Shown here piece after piece: positions 49,190 through 59,135 of a stretch of 64,000 bases of DNA. Source of the DNA: Anisus vortex (Eukaryota; Mollusca; Gastropoda; Planorbidae). The translations under genes and the position numbers were made by a program. Position 1 is the stretch's first letter; each line of letters starts with the position of its first letter. Location: the NCBI GenBank assembly GCA_949126835.1, contig OX421498.1, positions 36,365,306 through 36,429,305 on the forward strand, in the 5' to 3' direction. The notes under the pieces were generated by a model. It searched no databases. It saw nothing but the letters and a program-made list of their open reading frames with translations, and was not told the origin of the DNA.

Positions 49190-49772
49190 CCTACAACTCT
49201 ACAACCCAATAAAAACAATAACAACTTGTTGCAATGCTCAGATTCAGATAAACACTTATTCACTTATCTTATCATTGTTTTCATTATCATGCCTTATGGC
49301 CTTATGCCAGAACAAATGCATTATTATCATATAGTCATATGATATTATAGGCCTAAGTAATAATTTAATCTTCTACCTAGAAGGAACGTCTGTAAACGTA
49401 TAAGATAAGATAAGTACTTTAGTGCTCTTTCTTCCTTATAAGTTTACAGATGTTCCTTCTAACTTCTAGATAGAAGATTATTACGGCCACTAGGCCCAAA
49501 ACTCCTGCTGGGCGACAGGGATCTGTCGGTGGTAGGGATAGAGCCTGCAACGTGTCAGTTGGTTTTTGGTTGACAGTCCGGTGAATTAACCGCTGGACCA
49601 GCCGGCTTCCTGAGTAACATCTGGGCATGAGATGGGTTTCCTGAACAAACCAGGAAAACCAGTAACTTAACATAATTTAAAACATTAATAAAAATGCAAG
49701 ACTAGACTCAGATGAGCATATGACACAATAATTTTCTTTATAGAAGGAGCGTCTGTAATAGTTAAGAAAAGA
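49190..49772 (+). mobile_element. LINE 3' end interrupted by a reverse-oriented SINE
   Basis: LINE sequence runs to about 49436 (CTTTAGTGCTCTTTCTTCC) and resumes about 49611 (TGAGTAACATCTGGGCATG), ending GGAGCGTCTGTAATAGTTAAG. The gap is filled by the SINE at 49437-49608. A separate SINE/LINE tail copy lies at 49369-49413. Confidence 0.75.
49437..49608 (-). mobile_element. tRNA-derived SINE, second copy of the 27828 family
   Basis: Reverse strand begins GCCGGCTGGTCCAGCGGTTA and passes through AAAACCAACTGACACGTTG, then GGGCCTAGTGGCCGTAATAA, ending with ATAAG. It is inserted in a LINE 3' end. Confidence 0.85.
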
Positions 49773-49936
49773 TAACTATAACTATTATATTTTACACACA
49801 GACATACATTACGCATGTTGAAAGCAGTTTGCTTTGATCATTAGCCTAATCTAAGTCATGCCTAAGCTCTGTCTGTATAATTGCGCTTATTGAGTTGAGC
49901 TTGACTTTCCCTAAAATGGTCTAAGCCTAAACATAG

Positions 49937-50491
49937 TACTGTAAAATCTCAAGTTTAAGCTCCTTTTTTACCAAATTATTTGGCTTAAACACGTGTAAAT
50001 AAAAAGTTCTTTTCCTAGGTTCTAATATCAACTGATATGACAATGTGGATACTGTAAGCAGCATCACTTAATAGACTAGACTCGGAAATAACTGAAAATA
50101 TCTTCAAATGCAATTTGATGTTGCAATACCTTCAATTAACCTCTTTTTATCAATGTATTTATTTTAGAATTAAATTCAACAAAATGTCTTTTATTTTATA
50201 CAGTTTATATCTAATACGGTAGATCAACGTTTCCCATATGTTTGGTTTTTTCGTGACATAGTTATTTATTCACCTGCTTCAACTTCCGGTATAGGCTATA
50301 GAAAATTTTGCTTTGTTGGCTGATACATAACAATAAAAAAAATAAAAGTATTGATTTATATAAAGGTAAGCCAAACAGATTTTAAGTATGGCTTATACAC
50401 GTGAACTTCAACAATTTTACTTGCTTTTTGCCGTCCAAAGTATACCTGCGTCTTATACACAAGTGCGGCTTATAAACAAGATTTTACAGTA
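49937..50491. mobile_element. MITE with TACTGTAAAATC termini
   Basis: Left TACTGTAAAATCTCAAG and right (reversed) TACTGTAAAATCTTGTT. TA at both ends fits a mariner-type TA target. Internal paired words AAGCTCC/GCTTATAC. No transposase frame. Confidence 0.6.
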
Positions 50492-51029
50492 AATAAAATT
50501 AAAACGGCTAATTAAATGCTAAAACTAAAGGCAAATTAAAGAGTATTTTTATGTGTATATTAATATTAAAATAGTTTGTGCTTGTTTTACCTGAAAGTCA
50601 GAAACTCAGTCTGTCAGACTTCTTCAAAATTATAACAATTACATTTTCATTTATATCTCCTTTGTTATTATGTGTCAATTAGAAAAATTGTGCTTAAATT
50701 TTGTTAGGAATATGTGTTGTTTCATCCTTAGATTTTCTTAAAACTTTAATTTATATAACAGCCTTGGTTATATGGCAAAGGTAAAGGCATAAATAGGCAT
50801 ACGCTTTGAGTGCCAATGTAACTAAATTAACAAATTTATAAAGTGAGATTAATGACATTTATTGAAAAATGAGTTAGAGCCCTAATTCTATGACCGTTGT
50901 CATTGTAGGCTTAACTGCCCCATCTCATAGAAGAAGAGAAACAAAACAGAAAGTTTACTTAGGTATTAATCCTTACCCCTGTGGATTGCATAATAATTTT
51001 CTTGTGGTGGTCACTTTTTTGTAATATAT

Positions 51030-51707
51030 TGTCATGTATATTGTTTTTCCAAGAATTGGAACACGCAATGTTTATTCTCCTCTCTCTCTCTTTTCTTACT
51101 ACACGCGATATTAGGACGTTTAGTAGGAAAACGAAAGGTTCTAGGTAATGCTGGGATTCTGTGTTGATCTCAAATTCTCAGAGTCTGGGAACGACTCATT
51201 ATTTAATAGGGGAAGTTCCTATCGTTTTTGTTATGAGTTTTGTAATGATACCATGATTTTCACCCCTACTGATAATGGGTCTATCCCTTGCACCACTCGG
51301 ATAGTATTTAATGATTTGTTTTGTCTGAAAGACAGAGAGTTTTTCAAAATATGTTCTTTTGAGAACGTTTGTGTTTGCACTATTTTATTCTAACTGTACA
51401 TAATAGATATATTGTATATATTGAACATACCACCTGAAATAAACTATCAACAACAGTTACACTGAAGCTTCTTTGTCAAGTTACTATCCTATTGTGTTGT
51501 ATACATTACTATAAGATTTATCTACTACCATAATCTACAAGAGAGGAAATGTTGGAATACAAATACTGAATTTTTGCCCAGGACTATAAGAAGAGTTCGT
51601 GTAATACTGAAACATAAATACTAATAATTAAAGTCTCCCCTAGGACTAACGAGAATTATCAGCAAGATCTACACAGCTCTGGCCACAAGGGGATTGTGGA
51701 CGTAACA
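51030..51707 (+). repeat. 5' LTR
   Basis: 678 bp, TG...CA ends. It contains a CT-rich run near 51079-51094, TATA-like stretches near 51406-51422 and an AATAAA at about 51438 that can serve as polyadenylation signal. An 81-codon frame (51148-51393) lies inside both LTRs; it is probably incidental. Confidence 0.96.
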
Positions 51708-51881
51708 AAATTTGGTGGTCTCGCCTGGTATATTTGAGTTCTACTTTTCCTGACCTAGGATTGACAAGATTTGGTGATCTCGTTCGGTAGATTTGAGTTC
51801 TACTTTTCTTGATCTAGGATTGGAAAAAAATTTGTTGATCTCGTCTGGAAAATTTGAGTTATATTTTTTCCTGACCTATAA
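51708..51881 (+). repeat. Three imperfect tandem repeats of about 58 bp in the element's leader, with candidate primer-binding site
   Basis: Units start near 51708, 51766 and 51824. Each reads like ATTTGGTGATCTCGTCTGG followed by a TTTGAGTTCTACTTTT block and CTGACCTAGGATTG. The first unit begins five bases after the LTR with TGGTGGTCTCGCC, which has the TGG start expected of a tRNA primer-binding site. The other two units carry diverged versions. I could not match a tRNA. Confidence 0.6.
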
Positions 51882-52127
51882 ATATTTTGTGACATTAGTA
51901 GTACTGAGAGCGGCATATTTGTGTTTCGTTTTCAGGACTGTGAAACTATTCTTTTTAAAAAGAGGAGAGAACTGGTTTGCGTTTTTATTCCTTGGGAAGT
52001 GTGAAGATTCCACGAAGTGTTTAATATTATATTGTGCAAATTTCTGGACAAATCGTAAGTTGGAACTTTATATTTTATTATACAATATATACTACTCTAC
52101 TATAACAAATATTTCGAACGCTATACT

Positions 52128-55100
52128 ATGGCTTCGAATATATCAAGTGAGGAACTTAATGCCATGTCATTTGCTGAACTAAAAGAATTAGCTGAGTCCT
52201 TTGGGATTGAGGCAGGACAGGCAAGACCTAATCGTAATCGTTTGACCAAAGAAATTATGACATGTTTGAACGGGCAGAATGCCATGAACACTGGTAGTGT
52301 AGTTGAAGTGGGACAGAACGATATCAATGAAGGTTATGTAGCTCCCAGTGGGGGCGAGGTAATTGCCCACGGAGACGAGGTAAGAAATATGTCATCTAGA
52401 TCATCAAACAATGATGAAGATGAAGGGTTGAGTGAAAACCTAAAATTCCAATTAGCTATGAAGAGAATGGAATTGGAAAGATTTAGGATAGAAAATGAAA
52501 GAATTAGGATAGAAACTGAAAGGGAAAATGAAAGAATTAGGATAGAAACTGAAAGCAGAGAAAGGATAGAGATGGCACGCATGAATAGACCTGACCATCG
52601 TAGGGACAGCAATGGTATGGATATTAGCGCAATGAAGCAACACTTGCCTATATTCAGAGAAGAAGATGTTCAAGATTTCTTTTTGCTTTTTGAGAGGATA
52701 GCTGTAGATTATCAGTTCCCTGATGATAAGATGGCTTTATTGTTAAGGTCAACTCTCAACAAAGGAAAAGCATTGGACGTAGTGTTGAGTTTAACACCCG
52801 AGGAAATAAATGACTATGAAGTAATCAAAGATAGGGTGCTAAAAAGTTATTCCCTGACACCAGAAAAATATAGAAAGCTATTTAGAGACAGAAAGAAGGC
52901 ATATGATCAAACTCATGTAGACTTTTTGAGACAAAAGGAGAAAATGTTAGAACAGTGGCTAAGGTCACAGAATGTAAGTGAGTTTGATAAACTCAAGAAC
53001 CTAATATTGTTTGAGGAATTCAATGATTGTATTCGAGTGGATATTAAAACTCACATCTCAGACCGAGGGGTTGAAGATGTGCATGAAGCTGCTAGATTGG
53101 CAGATAACTATGCCATAATTCACGCCAGCATAAAGCCATATTATGCTGACAAACCCAAAGTGCACAAACCAGAGTCCAAGGAGGCTAGTAAACCAAAAGA
53201 GACAAGTGAAAACAATAATAAGAACAGTGGTGTAAATAATAATAGTAACTTAGTTCATTTCAGGAAGCAGACAGATGTAAATAAAGCAAAGGTGGTATGT
53301 TTCAATTGCAAGAAAGAGGGCCACATGAAGAAAGATTGTTGGATCCTTACCAAGAAGCAAGGTGCTATTCTACACTGTGCCAGAGTGCAGAAAGATAGCA
53401 AGCAGACAGAAGAAGTGTGCAACACAGGGTCAAGAAACTCAAAAGAAATGCGGCCGGCATCGCCCATAGTTGTGGAGTCGATGGTTTTTGAGAACAGTCT
53501 ATCTAAGGTAAAAGAGAATAGCTGTACTCAATCTATTATGCTTTCAGAAGGCCGTGAGGAACAGATGGTTCCTGAAGTCCCGGAAGAGGACGACCTATCC
53601 GATTTTCGACCCTTTGTCTACGAGGGGACAGTGTCGACAGAAGTCGATGTACTCAGCAAGAAGAAAATACAGATATTACGTGACACGGGTTCTGCTGTCA
53701 GCGTGATCCTGGAGGGCAGTGTGCCGTTAACGGATGCCACCAGTACCGGTGAGTCTGTTGTGCTGAGAGGTGCTAGTATGGAGGCTGTGGAAGCTCCACT
53801 GCACAGAATAAAACTCGAGTCGGATATTTTTACAGGTAACATCGTAGTGGGAGTGTGGCGCGCACTACCCGTCAAAGGCGTTTCCATGATATTAGGAAAT
53901 GACATTATGGGCGGCAGAGTCACTGTCCAGCCCATGGTTAAAGTGTTGGAGACAAAGATGGCGGAGGACAAAAACCTACGTCCTGCCAATGAACGCCCAA
54001 CATGTGCACTGACAAGAGCAATGCAGAAAAAGAAGTCGGTAAAGACTCCTGCTACGCCGTGTAGTGCAACGAAAGATGTGTTTGTCTGTTCTGAAGACAC
54101 ACATGCGAATGAAACAGTGATAACAGAAACACCTGACATCGATTTAAGTGCTACGTTCTTTGCTGAACTAACAACTGGTGATGCAACCGAGAACGATAAC
54201 ATTTTGTCACCAAAGCAGAAATTGGTGAAAGAACAATTGAATGACGAAGTAATAATGCAACTCAGAATGAAAGCTGTTGATGAAAAGACTGCAGATGCAA
54301 TGGCGGAATGTTTCTACATGAAAGATGAAGTGTTGATGAGAAAGTCGAAACCGCTCAACTCAGGTACAAACGAGTGGGACAGTATTCACCAGATTGTAAT
54401 ACCTAAGTGCTATCGTCAAGATATACTGCGTATGGCGCATGATCTTCCTTTCGCTGGTCACATGGGAGTCCGAAAAACGCACCACCGTATCCTCCCTTAC
54501 TTCTACTGGCCAGGACTGAGAAGAGATGTCGAACAATACTGCAAGACTTGCCATGTATGCCAAATGGTAGGACGTCCTAACCAACGAATTCCTGTCGCTC
54601 CACTCCAGCCGATACCAGCGTTCGACGAACCATTCAGTCATATACTCATTGATTGCGTGGGCCCGTTGCCGAAAACAAAAGCCGGTTTTCAATACCTGCT
54701 CACAGTCATGTGTTCATCCACTCGCTTCCCGGAAGCCATTCCGTTGCGGAATATAACAACAGTGAAGGTGGTAGACGCCCTGACAAATTTCTTCACACGT
54801 TATGGCCTACCGAAGACAGTACAGTCCGACCAGGGGACTAACTTTACTTCGAACATTTTCAAACAAGTCATGGAACAATTAGGGATAAGCCATAGGCTAT
54901 CAAGTGCCTATCATCCTGAGAGCCAGGGAGCTCTGGAAAGGTTTCATCAGACATTAAAATCGATGCTTAAAAAGTACTGTTATGAAAACGAGAAAGACTG
55001 GGATAAGGGTGTGCCTTATGTACTGTTCGCTGCAAGGGAGGCCACTCAGGAATCCCTGGGGTTTAGCCCATTCGAACTTGTGTATGGACACTCAGTCAGA

Positions 55101-56990
55101 GGTTCGTTGAAACTTTTACATGAAACTTGGCTAACGGACAGTGAACCGATTGGACTTTTGTCATATGTAGATAAATTTAAAAATAGGCTTTATCATGCTT
55201 TTAACCATGTGAAGATTCATTTTCCACAGATGCAGGAGCGTATGAGACAGAACTATGACCGTAAAGCTACAGCTAGAACTTTTGCACCAGGTGACAAAGT
55301 TCTTGTGTTTCTACCTTTGCAAAATCAGCCTTTAAGTGCAAAGTTTAGTGGACCCTATGAGATAGAGTCAAAGCTTGGCGAGGTCAATTATTTGATAAAG
55401 ACTCCTGACCGGAGACAAAAGCAGAGGGTATGCCATATTAATTTGCTTAAGCCCTATGTTTCCAGAGAAAAGAGTAAACCACGGGAGGTCCCCATGATTT
55501 CGTTAGCTAGAGTCCCGACGGATTTATCTAGGATAGAATATAAGTTTGCAGAAAGTAAACTTAATAATACAGATGCCCTTAAGAGTTTAGATACAAGGCT
55601 AGAACATCTTCCGGTAGAAGATAAGGAGAAGATTATTGAGCTGGTACATGAATATAAGTCACTGTTTACAGATGTTCCCAGGAGGACACATCTAATAGAA
55701 AACGATGTAGTATTAACTGAGGGTGCCAGGCCAATTAAACAGCATCCATATAGAGTTAACCCCATCAGACTTGAACATATTAGAGCAGAGGTGAAGTATA
55801 TGTTAGAAAATGACATAGTGGAAGAATGTGATAGCGAATGGTCTTCACCCTGTGTGTTGGTACCAAAAGCCGACAACACATTGCGGTTTTGTACAGACTT
55901 TAGGAAATTAAATAATTTGACAAAGACTGACTCGTATCCCATTCCTCGTATTGATGACCTCATTGATAAGATAGGTGATGCGACGTATGTGACAAAAATT
56001 GATCTTCTCTCCGCGTACTTTCAGATTCCTTTGACGCCACGGGCACAGGAAGTATCCGCCTTTGTGACACCTGACGGACTTTACAGGTATAAGGTCATGC
56101 CATTCGGACTCCGTAATGCCGCTGCGACGTTTCAAAGGCTTATAAACACCCTCACTCGCGGTATCTTCCAGTGTAATGCCTACCTCGACGACATAGTGGT
56201 GTATAGTACAGATTTCAAGACACATGTCAGTCAACTACGACACTTGTTTGAACGACTGAATGACGCCAATTTGACAATAAACCTGGCTAAGAGTCAGTTT
56301 GGACATGCCACTATCGAGTATCTTGGACATGTAGTGGGTGGTGGAAAGGTTAAACCAGTAAATGCTAAAATAGAAGCTATTCAGAATGTCCCAGTGCCAC
56401 AGACAAGGAAACAACTCCGTAGTTACCTTGGAATGGCCGGGTATTATCGTAAGTTTTGCCAGGACTTTTCTACGGTAGCTTGCCCCTTAACCGACCTACT
56501 AAAGAAGAACAATCGCTTTGTTTGGTCTGACAAGTGCCAAAAGGCGTTTGATGAGTTGAAGTTAAGATTATCCAGGGCACCTATTTTGGTGACCCCGCGT
56601 TTTGATAGACCCTTTAAAATTGCAGTAGACGCGTGCGATACTGGGATGGGAGCGGTGCTGACTCAGCAGGATGACCACGGAGAGGAGCACCCGGTGTGCT
56701 ACCACTCACAGAAATTCAATATCCATGAACGTAATTATAATACAAGTGAGAAGGAACTTTTAGGGTTGATCCTAGCGTTAAAACAGTTTGATTTCTATGT
56801 AAACAGCTCTGGGTACCCGATAGAAATACTGACCGACCACAACCCTCTGACTTTTCTCTCCAGGGTCAAGCAAAACCAGAGGCTTGTTAGATGGAGCTTA
56901 TTCCTCCAAGCCTATGACTTAAACATAAAACACCTGAGGGGTAGGGACAACGTCACAGCTGATACTCTATCTCGGGCGCTACATGATTGA
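52128..56990 (+). CDS. Gag-Pol polyprotein (Gag-PR-IN-RT-RNaseH), 1620 aa
   Basis: One frame encodes all retrotransposon functions. Gag is about 1-460, with a charged Arg/Glu-rich coil (about 119-152) and one CCHC knuckle (C391, C394, H399, C404). Aspartic protease: D519-T-G. Integrase comes next: HHCC zinc module (H771, H778, C808, C811), catalytic D842, D901, E937 (35 residues between the last two), then a GPY/F module (about 1065-1120). Reverse transcriptase follows the integrase: D1292, the MPFGLRNAAATFQ strand and YLDD at 1352-1355. RNase H is at the C-terminus (D1501, D1570). The sequence features of RT and the GPY/F module are Ty3/gypsy type, but integrase precedes RT as in copia elements. 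Gag and Pol are fused with no frameshift or stop between them. All catalytic residues listed are present, so the element may be functional. Confidence 0.96.
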   Translation: MASNISSEELNAMSFAELKELAESFGIEAGQARPNRNRLTKEIMTCLNGQNAMNTGSVVEVGQNDINEGYVAPSGGEVIAHGDEVRNMSSRSSNNDEDEGLSENLKFQLAMKRMELERFRIENERIRIETERENERIRIETESRERIEMARMNRPDHRRDSNGMDISAMKQHLPIFREEDVQDFFLLFERIAVDYQFPDDKMALLLRSTLNKGKALDVVLSLTPEEINDYEVIKDRVLKSYSLTPEKYRKLFRDRKKAYDQTHVDFLRQKEKMLEQWLRSQNVSEFDKLKNLILFEEFNDCIRVDIKTHISDRGVEDVHEAARLADNYAIIHASIKPYYADKPKVHKPESKEASKPKETSENNNKNSGVNNNSNLVHFRKQTDVNKAKVVCFNCKKEGHMKKDCWILTKKQGAILHCARVQKDSKQTEEVCNTGSRNSKEMRPASPIVVESMVFENSLSKVKENSCTQSIMLSEGREEQMVPEVPEEDDLSDFRPFVYEGTVSTEVDVLSKKKIQILRDTGSAVSVILEGSVPLTDATSTGESVVLRGASMEAVEAPLHRIKLESDIFTGNIVVGVWRALPVKGVSMILGNDIMGGRVTVQPMVKVLETKMAEDKNLRPANERPTCALTRAMQKKKSVKTPATPCSATKDVFVCSEDTHANETVITETPDIDLSATFFAELTTGDATENDNILSPKQKLVKEQLNDEVIMQLRMKAVDEKTADAMAECFYMKDEVLMRKSKPLNSGTNEWDSIHQIVIPKCYRQDILRMAHDLPFAGHMGVRKTHHRILPYFYWPGLRRDVEQYCKTCHVCQMVGRPNQRIPVAPLQPIPAFDEPFSHILIDCVGPLPKTKAGFQYLLTVMCSSTRFPEAIPLRNITTVKVVDALTNFFTRYGLPKTVQSDQGTNFTSNIFKQVMEQLGISHRLSSAYHPESQGALERFHQTLKSMLKKYCYENEKDWDKGVPYVLFAAREATQESLGFSPFELVYGHSVRGSLKLLHETWLTDSEPIGLLSYVDKFKNRLYHAFNHVKIHFPQMQERMRQNYDRKATARTFAPGDKVLVFLPLQNQPLSAKFSGPYEIESKLGEVNYLIKTPDRRQKQRVCHINLLKPYVSREKSKPREVPMISLARVPTDLSRIEYKFAESKLNNTDALKSLDTRLEHLPVEDKEKIIELVHEYKSLFTDVPRRTHLIENDVVLTEGARPIKQHPYRVNPIRLEHIRAEVKYMLENDIVEECDSEWSSPCVLVPKADNTLRFCTDFRKLNNLTKTDSYPIPRIDDLIDKIGDATYVTKIDLLSAYFQIPLTPRAQEVSAFVTPDGLYRYKVMPFGLRNAAATFQRLINTLTRGIFQCNAYLDDIVVYSTDFKTHVSQLRHLFERLNDANLTINLAKSQFGHATIEYLGHVVGGGKVKPVNAKIEAIQNVPVPQTRKQLRSYLGMAGYYRKFCQDFSTVACPLTDLLKKNNRFVWSDKCQKAFDELKLRLSRAPILVTPRFDRPFKIAVDACDTGMGAVLTQQDDHGEEHPVCYHSQKFNIHERNYNTSEKELLGLILALKQFDFYVNSSGYPIEILTDHNPLTFLSRVKQNQRLVRWSLFLQAYDLNIKHLRGRDNVTADTLSRALHD

Positions 56991-58231
56991 CTGAATAACC
57001 CCATACCTCTTTTTCAGATCATCTCATTTATTCATTAAGAATGTGTCATGATAACCTATCATTCGTTTGAATTTTGATTATGGAATACCTATAGAATACT
57101 TGTATCATATAGAAGTCAAGTCTTTTGAAAGTATTAATAATTTTTATAATCATGTATTATATTGATGTTCTGATATATTTTAAATTCATTTGATTATGGA
57201 AAAGAAATTCCATTTAAATTTTGATGCATGATGCAATAAATATATATGCACGTATTTACTTGATATGGATGGATGAAAGTAATTGTCATCACATGCAATT
57301 ACGTGAGAAAACTTTGAGCTAGTTGATTTATTATCTTGTTTTTATTTTAGTTAATGAATGGAACTAAATAATAATATGTACAATTTTTATCTTAGAAAGA
57401 GATGTAATATCAATTGGTATAAATTAATAGATAATATTGGAAAACTATTGCTAAATTGTTATATCATGGTAATAGAATGGGAAAAACTAGTGGATATTCA
57501 CTATGTTGTATATAGGTTGTTATATATTCCATATATCCGGGAATGGAGGGAAACAAAGGTACCTAAAGGTGAGCACTCATTCAACCCTGAACAATCTTTT
57601 ATATTAAACTTTTAAATTTGCCAAAAACGCATAATAGTGGATTACATTTTAATATTTAGATTACTGTAGTAATCGTATCTAGAGTGTATTTTCTCCTCGT
57701 ATTTGAGAAAAGGGGAAGTATCATCATCTTAGGTATGAACCCTGTTAATGTCAAGTTGACACTGTAATTTAAAGGGGAAGTAACCTATAGTTTGATTCGA
57801 GTTATGTATTACTTATCTTTTGGTTTGTATATTAGAAGTAAACTGTTGAAAATTGACAGAGTTTGAGCAATGTTATATTTGTTTAAATAGATTAAGACTT
57901 TTTGCAAATTTTGGTGGAAATCCACACAACTGTACATAGTTAAAATAAGAATGACTAGAATATTTTTGAATTATTTGTACTTGTTGAGACATTAGTTAAT
58001 ATTAATACTAACGGTGAAATATTTGTCCATCACGTTATAATCACAATTACCATTGGGTAGTGACACTTTTTATAATTTAGTTGTGCCAGTGAGCCATGTT
58101 TGCTTAAATTGTCTAATAATCTTCCATTGATTGTTGGTTATTAAAACGATAGTGTTAAGTACGAAAAATGTACCATGTTGAGTATTACTTGGGTAATTAT
58201 GGTACATTATTTCTTTCATTGGGTGGGGGCG
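56991..58231 (+). other. 3' non-coding region of the LTR element with polypurine-like tract
   Basis: AT-rich, no convincing frame; an 85-codon frame at 57358-57615 has no recognisable domain. AAAGGGGAAGTA-type purine words occur near 57709 and 57772. A G-rich tract, GGGTGGGGGCG, abuts the 3' LTR at 58221-58231 and is the best polypurine tract candidate. Confidence 0.6.
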
Positions 58232-58909
58232 TGTCATGTATATTGTTTTTCCAAGAATTGGAACACGCAATGTTTATTCTCCTCTCTCTCTCTTTTCTTA
58301 CTACACGCGATATTAGGACGTTTAGTAGGAAAACGAAAGGTTCTAGGTAATGCTGGGATTCTGTGTTGATCTCAAATTCTCAGAGTCTGGGAACGACTCA
58401 TTATTTAATAGGGGAAGTTCCTATCGTTTTTGTTATGAGTTTTGTAATGATACCATGATTTTCACCCCTACTGATAATGGGTCTATCCCTTGCACCACTC
58501 GGATAGTATTTAATGATTTGTTTTGTCTGAAAGACAGAGAGTTTTTCAAAATATGTTCTTTTGAGAACGTTTGTGTTTGCACTATTTTATTCTAACTGTA
58601 CATAATAGATATATTGTATATATTGAACATACCACCTGAAATAAACTATCAACAACAGTTACACTGAAGCTTCTTTGTCAAGTTACTATCCTATTGTGTT
58701 GTATACATTACTATAAGATTTATCTACTACCATAATCTACAAGAGAGGAAATGTTGGAATACAAATACTGAATTTTTGCCCAGGACTATAAGAAGAGTTC
58801 GTGTAATACTGAAACATAAATACTAATAATTAAAGTCTCCCCTAGGACTAACGAGAATTATCAGCAAGATCTACACAGCTCTGGCCACAAGGGGATTGTG
58901 GACGTAACA
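58232..58909 (+). repeat. 3' LTR
   Basis: 678 bp, same ends and apparently the same sequence as 51030-51707. It is followed by ATAT, the matching target duplication. Confidence 0.96.
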
Positions 58910-59135
58910 ATATTCTAAATAACACTGAATATATAGAGAGAAAACACACGGGATAAGGGTGTTAATTTACCATAGATTGATGAATTTGAAAATATTTTGA
59001 TTTAAAATAGGTATATTTTCAACCCTTTTTTTTAAAATCATGCTCCTGTGGTATTGTGTTTTTTTTCTTTACACATTCATAATCTAATAAAGTAATTATT
59101 ATACAATCTCTTTGTTTGTCTTGCAGCCATCCTCA

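Larger units (their letters stand above)
48127..51029. other. Intergenic, HORMAD 5' end to LTR element
   Basis: Holds the shared upstream region of two divergent genes, then LINE/SINE remnants (49190-49772) and a TA-flanked MITE (49937-50491). An AG|GTAAGA donor at 48869/48870 on plus could end an untranslated exon of the ropporin-like gene; unproven. Nothing else recognised. Confidence 0.5.
51030..58909 (+). mobile_element. Full-length LTR retrotransposon, Ty3/gypsy-type with copia-like pol order (Gmr1-like)
   Basis: An intact 7.88-kb element. Both LTRs are 678 bp, begin TGTCATG and end GTAACA, and look identical on inspection. The 4-bp flanks match: ATAT at 51026-51029 and ATAT at 58910-58913. 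Between them lie a leader with three tandem repeats, one uninterrupted 1620-codon Gag-Pol frame, and about 1.24 kb of 3' non-coding sequence ending in a G-rich tract. Identical LTRs and an open frame imply recent insertion. No envelope-like frame is present. It sits between the divergent HORMAD and ropporin-like genes, possibly inside a 5' UTR intron of the latter. Confidence 0.97.

Noticed and set aside
51148..51393. 81-codon frame as a gene (repeated at 58350-58595)
   Set aside because: It lies inside the LTR and is present twice only because the LTRs are copies.
52334..52612. Antisense frames within the Gag-Pol gene (also 53618-54202 and 55454-55963)
   Set aside because: Mirror frames of a strong coding region, with no domain of their own.
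57358..57615. Envelope or accessory protein downstream of Gag-Pol
   Set aside because: 85 codons, AT-driven composition, no signal peptide, membrane segment or cysteine pattern.
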